A stretch of DNA of 13,448 nucleotides from CAYJHC01 sp964369805 (GTDB lineage: Bacteria; Bacillota; Clostridia; Peptostreptococcales; Anaerovoracaceae), in the NCBI GenBank assembly GCA_964369805.1, contig CAYJFM010000043.1, positions 1-13,448 of the forward strand, written 5' to 3'. Of this stretch, positions 6,347 through 13,448 are shown one piece after another (within the stretch, counting starts at the first letter, position 1; every line of letters starts with the position of its first letter). Under the pieces are notes generated by a model. The model had not been told where the DNA came from. It saw only the letters and a list, made by a program, of their open reading frames with translations, and did not search any database. The translations under genes were made by a program, and so were the position numbers.

Positions 6347-7749
6347 TGATGAAAATTTATAATACACTTACAAGAAAAAAAGAAGAATTTGTACCAGTAG
6401 ACCCAAATGAAATAAAAATATACGTATGCGGGCCAACAGTATACAACTATTTCCATATTGGAAATGCAAGGCCATTTGTTGTTTTTGATACACTTAGAAG
6501 ATACTTCGAATTCACAGGAAACAATGTAAACTTTGTTCAAAACTTTACTGATGTTGATGATAAAATTATAAATAAAGCAAAAGAAGAAGGTCTAGATGCA
6601 GGAGTTGTAAGTGAAAAGTACATTGAAGAATACTACAAAGACGCAAAAGCTCTTAACGTAAATAAAGCGACAACGCACCCAAAGGTAACAGAAAATATTC
6701 AGGAAATTATTGACTTAGTGGCAACCCTTATTGAAAAAGGTTATGCCTATGAAGTTGATGGAGATGTATACTATAAGGCTAAAAACTTCAAAGATTACGG
6801 GAAACTTTCTAAGCAAAACGTTGAAGACTTAGAGCTTGGCGCTAGAATTATGATTGAAGAAAAAAAGAAAGATCCAATGGATTTTGCATTATGGAAAGCA
6901 AGAAAATTTGATGATGAAATTGCATGGGAATGCCCATGGGGTATGGGAAGACCAGGATGGCATATTGAATGCTCCGCTATGGCAAAGAAATTCCTAGGAG
7001 AAACAATTGACATACACGCAGGTGGTCAGGACCTAACTTTCCCTCACCACGAAAATGAAATAGCCCAATCTGAAGCAGCAAATGGAGTACAATTTGCGAA
7101 TTTCTGGATGCATAATGGATATATCACAATAGATAATGAAAAGATGTCAAAGTCAAAAGGAAACTTCTTCACAGTTAGAGATATTTTGAAAAAATACAAA
7201 GGAGAAGTAATAAGATACTTCCTTCTTTCAGGGCACTATAGAAATCCAATCAATTTTAGCGAAGAGTTAATGGGTCAAGCAAAAAATAGTCTGGCTAGAA
7301 TGGAAAATTCAAAGCAAAATCTACTTCACTTAATTAGTACAACTGAAGGAACAATAACTGAAGAAGAAGAGAAAACTCTTGAGTCTTTTGCACAGTACAA
7401 AGGCGAATTTATTAAGGCCATGGATGATGACCTAAATACAGCCGATGGAATAACTGCTATATTCGGGCTAGTAGGAGCTATAAATTCGGCAGCTAAAGAA
7501 GGAATTTCTAAAGAAATGGCAGAAGCTTCTCTTGCAAAGTTACAAGAGTTAACAGATGTATTGGGCTTACTTCAAGACATTGAAGAAGAGAACGGAATTG
7601 ACTCTGAAATCGAAAAACTAGTTGAAGAGAGGCAACAAGCAAGAAAAGACAAAAATTTTGCAAGAGCAGACGAAATTAGAGATATCCTTAAAGCACAAGG
7701 GATTACAATTAAAGATACACCTCAAGGTGTGCAGATAATTAGAGACTAG
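6346..7749 (+). CDS. cysS: Cysteinyl-tRNA synthetase
   Basis: Charges tRNA-Cys with cysteine in the cytoplasm. The 467-residue class I synthetase shows the HIGN signature at 37-40 and KMSKS at 266-270. Its zinc ligands C28, C209, H234 and E238 fall at the same numbers as in the E. coli enzyme. Other family blocks are visible: YVCGPTVYN (26-34), FTDVDDKI (67-74) and WGMGRPGWHIECSAM (198-212), with the usual anticodon-binding helical end. The length is normal. The ATG at 6346 overlaps the cysE stop, and a second ATG follows at once (6349). GAGAGG at 6335-6340, inside the cysE end, serves either. There is no T-box ahead of the gene, so control probably comes from the operon promoter and from coupling to cysE translation. 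Confidence 0.97.
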   Translation: MMKIYNTLTRKKEEFVPVDPNEIKIYVCGPTVYNYFHIGNARPFVVFDTLRRYFEFTGNNVNFVQNFTDVDDKIINKAKEEGLDAGVVSEKYIEEYYKDAKALNVNKATTHPKVTENIQEIIDLVATLIEKGYAYEVDGDVYYKAKNFKDYGKLSKQNVEDLELGARIMIEEKKKDPMDFALWKARKFDDEIAWECPWGMGRPGWHIECSAMAKKFLGETIDIHAGGQDLTFPHHENEIAQSEAANGVQFANFWMHNGYITIDNEKMSKSKGNFFTVRDILKKYKGEVIRYFLLSGHYRNPINFSEELMGQAKNSLARMENSKQNLLHLISTTEGTITEEEEKTLESFAQYKGEFIKAMDDDLNTADGITAIFGLVGAINSAAKEGISKEMAEASLAKLQELTDVLGLLQDIEEENGIDSEIEKLVEERQQARKDKNFARADEIRDILKAQGITIKDTPQGVQIIRD

Positions 7750-7750
7750 C

Positions 7751-8152
7751 ATGAATAAAACAAAAGTAAATAGCATGAACACAACAGTGCTAGCGTACAT
7801 AGGCGATGGAGTTTATGAGTTAGCTATTAGAAAGTACATAGTAGCAAAAGGATCTCCTCATATTCATGGCATTCATAAAGAAGCCGTAAAGTATGTAAAT
7901 GGTGCTAGTCAAGCAAAGGTGTTAAAAAGCATCTTTGAAACATTGTCAGCGGAAGAGGCTTCCTTAGCTAAGAGGGCTAGAAACAGAAAGACTTTGTCTA
8001 AACCTAAAAATTTAGACCCTGTAACATATAAGCTGGCCACAGCTTTTGAGGCTTTAATAGGATATCTTTACATGCTAGAGAACCATGAACGAATAGATGA
8101 GATAGTGAAGGCAGCAATAGAAATAGTTGAAAGGGACAATCATGGCAAATAA
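7751..8152 (+). CDS. mrnC: Mini-ribonuclease III (23S rRNA maturation)
   Basis: Mini-III is an RNase III catalytic domain without a dsRNA-binding domain. In B. subtilis it trims the ends of 23S rRNA precursor. The 133 residues show the family signature YIGDGVYELAIR (16-27, with acidic D19 and E23), a basic RNRKTLSKPKN segment (77-87) and the second catalytic helix TAFEALIGYLY (97-107, with E100). The length matches the family. The start ATG lies one base after the cysS stop and has no SD of its own, so translation is probably coupled to cysS. An in-frame ATG at 7784 would cut off the first 11 residues but leave the domain whole. The position just after cysS is the usual one in Firmicutes. Confidence 0.93.
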   Translation: MNKTKVNSMNTTVLAYIGDGVYELAIRKYIVAKGSPHIHGIHKEAVKYVNGASQAKVLKSIFETLSAEEASLAKRARNRKTLSKPKNLDPVTYKLATAFEALIGYLYMLENHERIDEIVKAAIEIVERDNHGK

Positions 8153-8396
8153 AGGATCAGAAGAAAAGACTAAAGGTAAAATCAATAAGAGCAGAACACT
8201 TTTTACAGATTTTTTTACAGACTACTATAAAACTAATAGAGAATATGCTAAGCAAAATGAAGAGGCTGTTAGAAAGCAAGAAGAGCGAGAAGGAACTAAG
8301 TCTGGTAAAAAGCCTTTTTCTAGAACGGAAAAAATTTACGTTGTTATAATAGTTTTAGGGCTAATAGGAATAGGTGTTAGATATCTATTCTTCTAA
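8142..8396 (+). CDS. Small C-terminally anchored membrane protein, unknown
   Basis: I do not recognise this 84-residue protein. It is highly charged over residues 1-62, rich in Lys, Glu, Arg and Gln, with a probable helix DYYKTNREYAKQNEEAVRK. It ends in one hydrophobic helix (about 66-82, VVIIVLGLIGIGVRYLF) at the very C-terminus. This is the layout of a tail-anchored protein with its soluble part in the cytoplasm. The start ATG at 8142 has GAAAGGGA upstream at a normal distance and overlaps the last 11 bases of mrnC, so the two are probably coupled. An earlier in-frame ATG at 8127 lacks an SD. The same kind of frame and base use as its neighbours suggests a real gene. thyA follows after 42 nt. 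Confidence 0.7.
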   Translation: MANKGSEEKTKGKINKSRTLFTDFFTDYYKTNREYAKQNEEAVRKQEEREGTKSGKKPFSRTEKIYVVIIVLGLIGIGVRYLFF

Positions 8397-8438
8397 ACTC
8401 AAAACTGAGGACTGTTAATTAAAATTTAGGAGAAAAAT

Positions 8439-9269
8439 ATGAGCAAAGCAGATGAAAAATTTGTGAAAATGTGTGAAAAAATAATAGATGAAGGATTTTC
8501 TACAGAGGGGCAAACAGTTAGGGCTAAATGGGACGATGGTACGCCAGCCCACACAATAAAAACTTTCGGTGTAGTAAATAGATATAATCTGAGTGAAGAA
8601 TTCCCAGCGTTAACACTGAGACCTACAGCAATAAAATCTGCCATTGATGAAATACTTTGGATTTGGCAAAAAAAATCAAATAATATAAATGAACTTAATA
8701 GTAGAATATGGGACCAATGGGCTGACGAAAAGGGATCTATTGGTAAAGCCTATGGATATCAACTTGGTGTAAAATATCAGTTTCCCCACGGCGAAATGGA
8801 CCAGGTAGATAATGTGCTTTGGCAGTTAAAGAACACTCCTTATTCAAGAAGAATTATGACAAATATATATAAATTTGACGATATCATGGAGATGGGCCTT
8901 GAACCTTGTGCATATAGTATGACCTTTAACGTAACGGGGGATACTCTAAATGGAATTTTAAATCAAAGATCACAAGACATACTTGCAGCAAACAATTGGA
9001 ATGTAGTTCAATATTCAGTACTACTAATGATGTTTGCACAGGTATCAGGATTAAAAGCAGGTGAATTAGTTCATGTTATTTCAGATGCGCATATATATGA
9101 TAGACATGTGCCAGTAATTAAAGAAATGATAACTAGGGAGCAGTTTCCAGCACCAAAATTTAAAATGAATCCAAGTATTACTAATTTTTATGATTTTACT
9201 ATAGATGACTTTGTTATAGAAGATTATGAAAAAAATCCGCAAATCAAAAATATTCCAATTGCAATTTAA
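8439..9269 (+). CDS. thyA: Thymidylate synthase, B. subtilis ThyA / phage phi3T type
   Basis: Makes dTMP from dUMP using methylene-tetrahydrofolate, which is left as dihydrofolate. The 276-residue protein has the catalytic cysteine C157 in EPCAYSMTF, the dUMP-binding QRSQD (176-180) with R177, NNWNVVQY (185-192) and DAHIYDRH (216-223). It reads like the B. subtilis ThyA lineage rather than E. coli ThyA: DGTPAHT (33-39), LWIWQKKSNNINELN (73-87), IWDQW (90-94), DQVD (121-124) and DFYDFTIDDF-like blocks are shared from memory. The usual Cys-His pair of most ThyA proteins is Cys-Ala here; the same position is not His in B. subtilis ThyA either, so this appears to be a lineage trait. TTAGGAG precedes the ATG. 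folA follows after 55 nt and fits its need for DHF recycling. Confidence 0.93.
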   Translation: MSKADEKFVKMCEKIIDEGFSTEGQTVRAKWDDGTPAHTIKTFGVVNRYNLSEEFPALTLRPTAIKSAIDEILWIWQKKSNNINELNSRIWDQWADEKGSIGKAYGYQLGVKYQFPHGEMDQVDNVLWQLKNTPYSRRIMTNIYKFDDIMEMGLEPCAYSMTFNVTGDTLNGILNQRSQDILAANNWNVVQYSVLLMMFAQVSGLKAGELVHVISDAHIYDRHVPVIKEMITREQFPAPKFKMNPSITNFYDFTIDDFVIEDYEKNPQIKNIPIAI

Positions 9270-9324
9270 GTGAGATGAGAAACGTTATAGGCATGGGATG
9301 GAGCAAACAAAAGAGGTGTAACTT

Positions 9325-9840
9325 ATGAATATGATAGTTGCAGTAGACAGGCAGTGGGCAATCGGCAAAGAAGGAGAGCTTCTGTGTCATTTGCCAGGAG
9401 ATCTTCAGTATTATAAAGAGAAAACTTTAAATAAAACAATAATTATGGGAAGAAAGACACTAGAAAGTCTTCCCGGAGGAAAGCCACTACCAAAGAGAAA
9501 AAATATAATATTAACTAGGGATGAGAACTTTAAAGAAGTAAAATTTGAAAATAGGGACTACATTGCAGTAAATTCAAAAGAAGAAGCTTTTGAGCTTTTG
9601 GAAAATACACCAAAAGAAGAGATTATGGTTTCAGGGGGAGAGCAAATATATAAGATGCTACTTCCAGAGTGTGATAAAGTTTATGTAACAAAAATAGATA
9701 AAATATTCCAAGGCGACGTCTTTTTTCCAGACTTAGATCAGTCAAATGAGTTTGAAATAACTTGGCAAGGTGACGCTAGAGAAGAAAATAATATTAGCTA
9801 CACATTTTACGTGTATGAAAGGAAAAAAAGTGAGAAATAA
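9325..9840 (+). CDS. folA: Dihydrofolate reductase
   Basis: Reduces dihydrofolate to tetrahydrofolate with NADPH, closing the cycle opened by ThyA. The 171-residue protein has the family landmarks in order: MIVAVDRQWAIGKEGELL (3-20), the LPGDLQYYK motif with the substrate-binding acid at D26, IIMGRKTLESLP (NADPH binding), NIILTR, the glycine pair in MVSGGEQIYKMLLP, and a C-terminal YTFYVYERKK strand. The length is normal. AGAGGTG lies about 7 nt before the first ATG at 9325; a second ATG two codons on is also usable. Being directly after thyA is a common pairing. Its last 11 bases overlap the likely start of rlmB. Confidence 0.95.
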   Translation: MNMIVAVDRQWAIGKEGELLCHLPGDLQYYKEKTLNKTIIMGRKTLESLPGGKPLPKRKNIILTRDENFKEVKFENRDYIAVNSKEEAFELLENTPKEEIMVSGGEQIYKMLLPECDKVYVTKIDKIFQGDVFFPDLDQSNEFEITWQGDAREENNISYTFYVYERKKSEK

Positions 9841-10729
9841 TAGAGATAAAAATGCAGGAAGAGGCAATAGCAGAACCGAAAGAGGACCTAGAAAGCCAGG
9901 AAGACCTGTAAAGCAAAACAAACCAAAAGAAAATAAAATCGCAAAGGAACGAATAGACTCAGATAGCTTGATTTTTGGACGTAATGCAGTGATGGAAGTT
10001 CTACTAGCTGCAGAGATGGCAGAAGAGGGAGGCAAAAAACTTTCATTCACCCTTGAAGAAATTTTAGTTCAAGATGGGGCTTCAGGATCTACTTCAAAGA
10101 TTATGGGTAAAGCAAAAGCGCAAGGCGTTAAAGTAACAATCTGCCCGAAAGAAAAGATTCATAGAGTTTTAGACTCATACAATGCCTTCGATGCGAAGCA
10201 CCAAGGTGTAGTTGGAATTATTTCACCATTTAAGTATAGCGAAATTTCTGACATTCTTCAGCTTGCAAAGAAAAGAGAAGAAGAGCCACTAATTATGCTA
10301 TTAGATGGAATTGAAGACCCACATAACTTAGGCGCAATTATGAGAACTGCTGAATGCGCAGGAGTACATGGTATTATTATTCCAAAAAGACGAGCAGTAG
10401 CAGTTAACGACACTGTAATTAAAACATCAGCAGGAGCAGCAGCGCATATTTTAGTAGCAAAGGTATCTAACCTAGTAGATGCAATGAAAGAATTGCAAGA
10501 AGCAGGGGTTTGGATATCAGCCCTAGACATGGATGGAACTGACTACAATGAAGCTAAGTTTGATGGGCCAATTGGAATTGTTGTTGGGGGAGAAGATAGA
10601 GGAGTGAGCAGACTTGTAAGAGAAACTAGCGACTATGTTGTTTCACTTCCAATCAAAGGTAAAATAAACTCCCTAAACGCATCAAATGCAGCAGCTATTG
10701 TACTGTATAAAGCAATTAGCCAAAGATAG
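9830..10729 (+). CDS. rlmB: 23S rRNA 2'-O-methyltransferase (SpoU/TrmH family), RlmB
   Basis: A SPOUT methyltransferase using SAM; E. coli RlmB methylates the ribose of G2251 in 23S rRNA. From the start used here it has 299 residues. A basic, disordered N-terminus (1-43) full of Arg, Lys and Gly precedes the substrate-binding domain (IFGRNAV at 48-54, HQGVVGI) and then the knot. The knot motifs are complete: DPHNLGAIMRTAE (163-175), GIVVGGEDRG (249-258) and LPIKGKINSLNASNAAA (273-289). I chose the GTG at 9830 because AAAGGA lies 6 nt before it and it overlaps the folA stop by 11 nt. Other in-frame starts are a GTG at 9770 deep in folA and an ATG at 9815, neither with a clear SD. A strong terminator follows 47 nt after the stop. 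Confidence 0.92.
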   Translation: MRNNRDKNAGRGNSRTERGPRKPGRPVKQNKPKENKIAKERIDSDSLIFGRNAVMEVLLAAEMAEEGGKKLSFTLEEILVQDGASGSTSKIMGKAKAQGVKVTICPKEKIHRVLDSYNAFDAKHQGVVGIISPFKYSEISDILQLAKKREEEPLIMLLDGIEDPHNLGAIMRTAECAGVHGIIIPKRRAVAVNDTVIKTSAGAAAHILVAKVSNLVDAMKELQEAGVWISALDMDGTDYNEAKFDGPIGIVVGGEDRGVSRLVRETSDYVVSLPIKGKINSLNASNAAAIVLYKAISQR

Positions 10730-10776
10730 TTTGGAAAAATAAGAATATATTAGCGAGTATTAAATTATGTAAATTA

Positions 10777-10821
10777 AAAACTCCTTCTATGGTAAATCGT
10801 GAGTACCGTAGGAGGAGTTTT
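10777..10821 (+). terminator. Intrinsic terminator closing the rlmB operon
   Basis: The arms 10777-10794 and 10804-10821 pair at all 18 positions, with two G-U wobbles, around a nine-base loop (AATCGTGAG). The right arm ends GGAGGAGTTTT and is followed by ATTATA, so the T-tract is short but present. The left arm begins AAAA, so the hairpin might also act on the other strand. It separates the housekeeping operon from the zinc-ribbon gene. Confidence 0.82.
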
Positions 10822-10922
10822 ATTATAACTATTGTTATCTGAAGTGGTCAGCGGTAAACTCTTTGAAAATTTACAAATAAACACAAATTAAATGAAATAA
10901 TACACAAAATCCTGAAAGCCTG

Positions 10923-10931
10923 TGATAAAAT
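10923..10931 (+). promoter_or_regulatory. Possible extended -10 promoter for the zinc-ribbon gene
   Basis: TGATAAAAT fits the extended -10 pattern TGn followed by TAAAAT, one base from TATAAT. The -35 region 17 to 18 nt upstream is a poor match. A start near 10938 would give a leader of about 68 nt before the ATG at 11006. The terminator just upstream makes a separate promoter likely, but this exact site is uncertain. Confidence 0.35.
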
Positions 10932-11005
10932 AGTGACATGGAACGGAATTACTTAAAATTAACATGAAATGTCTAATATTTCAAAGCAAGAGATAGGAGG
11001 GAGCT

Positions 11006-12331
11006 ATGTATTGCACAAGTTGTGGTAGGGAATTTAAAAAGGAAGTAAGCTTTTGTTCAAGCTGTGGAACAGATTTAAGAGATGATATTGAAGGAAAGGA
11101 AGAGATATCTTTAGGAGCAAAAGGTTTAGACACAAATGAAAATAAAACTGAAGAAAAAAATGAAATAGCAGGGGTACCAAAAACTAAGGAAGTGGCAGGT
11201 ACACCTAAACTTGAAATGAGCAAGGCATCAAGCACAACTATAATAGATCATACAATTTCACCAGCGGACAGTGGCTCTGCACCTCAAGTGATTCCAAATA
11301 ATATGGGAGAGACAGACAAGGTGACTAGCAGTATAGTTGAGGAAGCTACTGAGGAAGAAATAAAAAACTCATCGGGAAATGATAAAAAACAAATTAAAAA
11401 AATCGCTATTGTTACTATAGGAGGAATTATTGCTATTGCAATTATTGTAGGAATCTTTCTTGCTAACTCGTCAAGTGTTAAGTTTGCAGAAATCACCAAG
11501 GACGTAGTTTATGAGTACGGTACGGTGTTTATAACCTTTGAAGATGGAAAAGAAAGCGGAACTTTGATTAGTTTAGACGATATAGAAGCTAAATCTTTTA
11601 TTGGAGATGGAGAATATTGGCAAGAAAAAGGACTTGAGTGGAGTGAAAAAGAGTTAAAAGAAATTGACGAAATACGAAGTGAAGTTGAATTTGCGGAGAC
11701 ACCTCTGGAAGCTTATCTTTTAAATGTAGAAGACCGTGCAGTTTCTGAAGAGCCTGTGCCGGTAGGCGAGTACTTATTAAACCTTAAATATGGTGAAGAA
11801 ATAGTACCAGTTAATATTATTATTGAAGATACAACTGCACCAAAAATTGAAAACAGAGTAGGCTCCATAGATGTGGAAGAGGGGAAAAAAGTAACAGACT
11901 GGACACCTTACTTTTTCATAATTGATGAATCTGATGTAGACACTACTTATAATGATGATGAGATTGATTTTGCAAAACCAGGCAAATATACTTTGAAAAT
12001 TGAAGCTGTTGATAAATATGGAAACACTTCAACTGGGGAAATGACAGTTAATGTAGAAGAAAAGGAAGAAGAGCCAGAAACACCATCTACAACAAATTCA
12101 AATAGTAATAATTCATCTGCAGGGTCTAGCGTGGGGGCTACCTGTTCAGCTAATAGTGGAGCAACACATTTTAACAGTGAGGCTGCTGCCTATAATGCTG
12201 GTAAAGCCTTTGCTGATCAAAGTGCAGCAACATATGGTGGGCAATACAACATTCAAACAAAAAGCTGTTCTCATGGAAAATGGATAGTGCAGTGGTGGGT
12301 ATCTAACTCTGATGTTGGCGGGTATCTATAG
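11006..12331 (+). CDS. Zinc-ribbon, single-TM, Ig-like domain protein of unknown function
   Basis: The 441-residue protein opens with a zinc ribbon (C3, C6, C17, C20 in YCTSCG and FCSSCG). A low-complexity acidic linker (22-128) follows, with a nine-residue near-repeat (EIAGVPKTK then EVAGTPKLE, 53-70). One membrane helix at 132-153 is preceded by KKQIKK, which puts the ribbon in the cytoplasm and the rest outside. Outside lie an unassigned region (155-274), an Ig-like/DUF5011-type repeat (DTTAPKIE at 275-282 to the end of GEMTVNV near 350, with AVDKYGN) and a Glu/Pro/Ser/Asn-rich spacer (351-376). A compact C-terminal segment (379-435) follows, with two cysteines (C380, C421) that could form a disulphide. 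AGGAGG lies 5 nt before the ATG. Zinc-ribbon membrane proteins are frequent in clostridia but their roles are mostly unknown. Confidence 0.85.
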   Translation: MYCTSCGREFKKEVSFCSSCGTDLRDDIEGKEEISLGAKGLDTNENKTEEKNEIAGVPKTKEVAGTPKLEMSKASSTTIIDHTISPADSGSAPQVIPNNMGETDKVTSSIVEEATEEEIKNSSGNDKKQIKKIAIVTIGGIIAIAIIVGIFLANSSSVKFAEITKDVVYEYGTVFITFEDGKESGTLISLDDIEAKSFIGDGEYWQEKGLEWSEKELKEIDEIRSEVEFAETPLEAYLLNVEDRAVSEEPVPVGEYLLNLKYGEEIVPVNIIIEDTTAPKIENRVGSIDVEEGKKVTDWTPYFFIIDESDVDTTYNDDEIDFAKPGKYTLKIEAVDKYGNTSTGEMTVNVEEKEEEPETPSTTNSNSNNSSAGSSVGATCSANSGATHFNSEAAAYNAGKAFADQSAATYGGQYNIQTKSCSHGKWIVQWWVSNSDVGGYL

Positions 12332-12386
12332 AAAAAATTCCAAACTAACATTTGGTGACTTGCATTGATTGTACAAAAGGGGAAAA

Positions 12387-13319
12387 ATGTTAAATAATTT
12401 AATGACTTCAATAAATGCTGTATTCCCATTGGTTGCTCTAATGGGAATTGGATTTATATTAAATAAAAAAAATTGGTTAAATGAAACTAGTAGAGAAGAA
12501 CTAAATAAAATTATTTTTAGAATTTTTTTGCCGGTTCTTTTGCTGATGAATATATATAATGCAGAAATTGAAAGTCTTATTAGTGGCAAATTACTTGGCT
12601 TTGTAATTTTGGTAACCATACTGTCTGTTTTAATTGCTTTGTTTATTTTTTTGAAGCTAAGCAAAGATCATAAAAAAAGAGGCCCTTTAATTCAAGGTGC
12701 TTTTAGAAGCAACTTTATCTTCTTTGGGATCCCTATTGTTTTTAGCCTCTACGGCCAAGAGGGGGTTGCCCTAGTAGTTGTTGTCATAGCAATAGTAGTA
12801 CCCTTATATAATTTTACCTCAGTTTTGGTACTAGAAGGATTTAGTGATGGGAAAAAGGCTATGGCTAACATAGCTAAAAATCCGCTAATAATTGGGACAA
12901 TCTTAGGCCTTATAATTAAATATACAGGAGTAGACTTTCCCATAATGATAGAGGATACACTCAATATGATGTCAACAGTTGCAACACCAATTGCGCTAGT
13001 CACACTAGGATCTAGTATTGGAAATAGAAAGTTATCTGATCATGAAGTATCCTTAATTGTAACCTCAAGTAGTTTGAAACTAGTTGGATTTCCCTTGATG
13101 TTTCTATCGCTGGCAATTTTAATAGGTTTTAGAGATCTTGAACTAACAATTATAATGATGATGCTGGGTGCCCCAACTGCTATTTCATCTTATACTATGG
13201 CTGCAGAAATGGGGGCTGATGAAGACATAGCTAGCAGTATTGTCGTTATTACAACAGTTTGTTCTGTTATTACTATCTTTACATATATATTTATTTTAAA
13301 AACTATAGGCTTAATATGA
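12387..13319 (+). CDS. AEC (auxin efflux carrier) family transporter
   Basis: A 310-residue polytopic membrane protein of the PF03547 (Mem_trans) family, which exports or exchanges small organic acids such as malate in bacteria; the substrate here is unknown. About ten hydrophobic helices can be counted. Family landmarks are FRIFLPVLLLMNI (44-56), GAFRSNFIFFGIP (104-116), NPLIIGTILGLI (165-176), ATPIALVTLGSSIG (199-212) and MMLGAPTAISSYTMAAEMG (258-276), which forms the typical C-terminal half. The ATG at 12387 was chosen because AAAGGGG lies 4-5 nt upstream. A TTG six codons earlier lies before that SD and is unlikely. The gene begins 55 nt after the zinc-ribbon gene with no clear terminator between, so they may be co-transcribed. 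Confidence 0.9.
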   Translation: MLNNLMTSINAVFPLVALMGIGFILNKKNWLNETSREELNKIIFRIFLPVLLLMNIYNAEIESLISGKLLGFVILVTILSVLIALFIFLKLSKDHKKRGPLIQGAFRSNFIFFGIPIVFSLYGQEGVALVVVVIAIVVPLYNFTSVLVLEGFSDGKKAMANIAKNPLIIGTILGLIIKYTGVDFPIMIEDTLNMMSTVATPIALVTLGSSIGNRKLSDHEVSLIVTSSSLKLVGFPLMFLSLAILIGFRDLELTIIMMMLGAPTAISSYTMAAEMGADEDIASSIVVITTVCSVITIFTYIFILKTIGLI

Positions 13320-13448
13320 GGAAAATGAAATAATCAAAATGGTAATAAAAAATACCTATAAAAATAGCGTCCATGGAACATTTCAGGTGGTATATTCATA
13401 GATAGAAAGTAAAAAACACAATTAAACATCAGGTAAACTAATGTGGAG

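Noticed and set aside
9293..9328. Eleven-codon leader frame (MGWSKQKRCNL) whose TGA overlaps the folA ATG
   Set aside because: It has no proper SD and the length is within chance for a 55-nt gap; the ATGA overlap alone is not enough.
12340..12358. Small hairpin CCAAA/TTTGG after the zinc-ribbon gene, with T-rich sequence on its minus-strand side
   Set aside because: The stem is only 5 bp and AT-rich, no T-run follows on the plus strand, and no minus-strand gene ends here.
13340..13402. Twenty-codon frame after the AEC gene
   Set aside because: It has no SD, no recognisable product and a short length. I see no terminator or gene in 13320-13448.

Overview
The window is AT-rich, has strong Shine-Dalgarno (SD) sites of the AAGGAGG type, and carries gene families typical of Firmicutes: Mini-RNase III, an EpsC-type serine acetyltransferase, a U32 protein with a DUF3656 region, and a ThyA of the Bacillus subtilis type. 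The run cysE-cysS-mrnC-(thymidylate synthase)-rlmB is, as I recall, a conserved clostridial block. I therefore read this as a chromosomal segment of a member of the Clostridia. Genus cannot be told from the sequence.

Minus strand, 115-4518: a gene set read leftwards. It starts with an MTA/SAH-deaminase-like amidohydrolase. Next comes a 300-bp gap filled by a 122-bp tandem repeat with a long imperfect palindrome, then a U32 protein resembling the 23S rRNA hydroxylase RlhA, and two small unrecognised membrane proteins. The last of these has its SD and start codon duplicated in tandem.

Plus strand, 4647-10821: one tightly packed operon running from a sigma-A-like promoter to a strong hairpin terminator. 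It holds a PHP-domain phosphoesterase, cysE, cysS, mrnC, a small C-terminally anchored membrane protein, thyA, folA and rlmB. Several junctions overlap by 1 to 11 nt. The content joins cysteine supply and charging, 23S rRNA maturation and thymidylate/folate synthesis. ThyA turns methylene-THF into DHF, and the FolA next to it recycles the DHF.

Plus strand, 10900-13319: a separately initiated gene for a zinc-ribbon/single-TM/Ig-like protein of unknown role, followed by an AEC-family transporter. The last 129 bases hold nothing I can call.

Most of the window is ordinary housekeeping DNA and I do not see a clear new system. The points most worth a second look are the Cys-rich tail of CysE (five Cys codons ending 39 nt before the cysS start), the palindromic tandem repeat, the duplicated start region, and the zinc-ribbon surface protein. 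Several starts were moved from the longest reading frame on SD evidence: amidohydrolase, the small membrane protein, rlmB and the AEC transporter.
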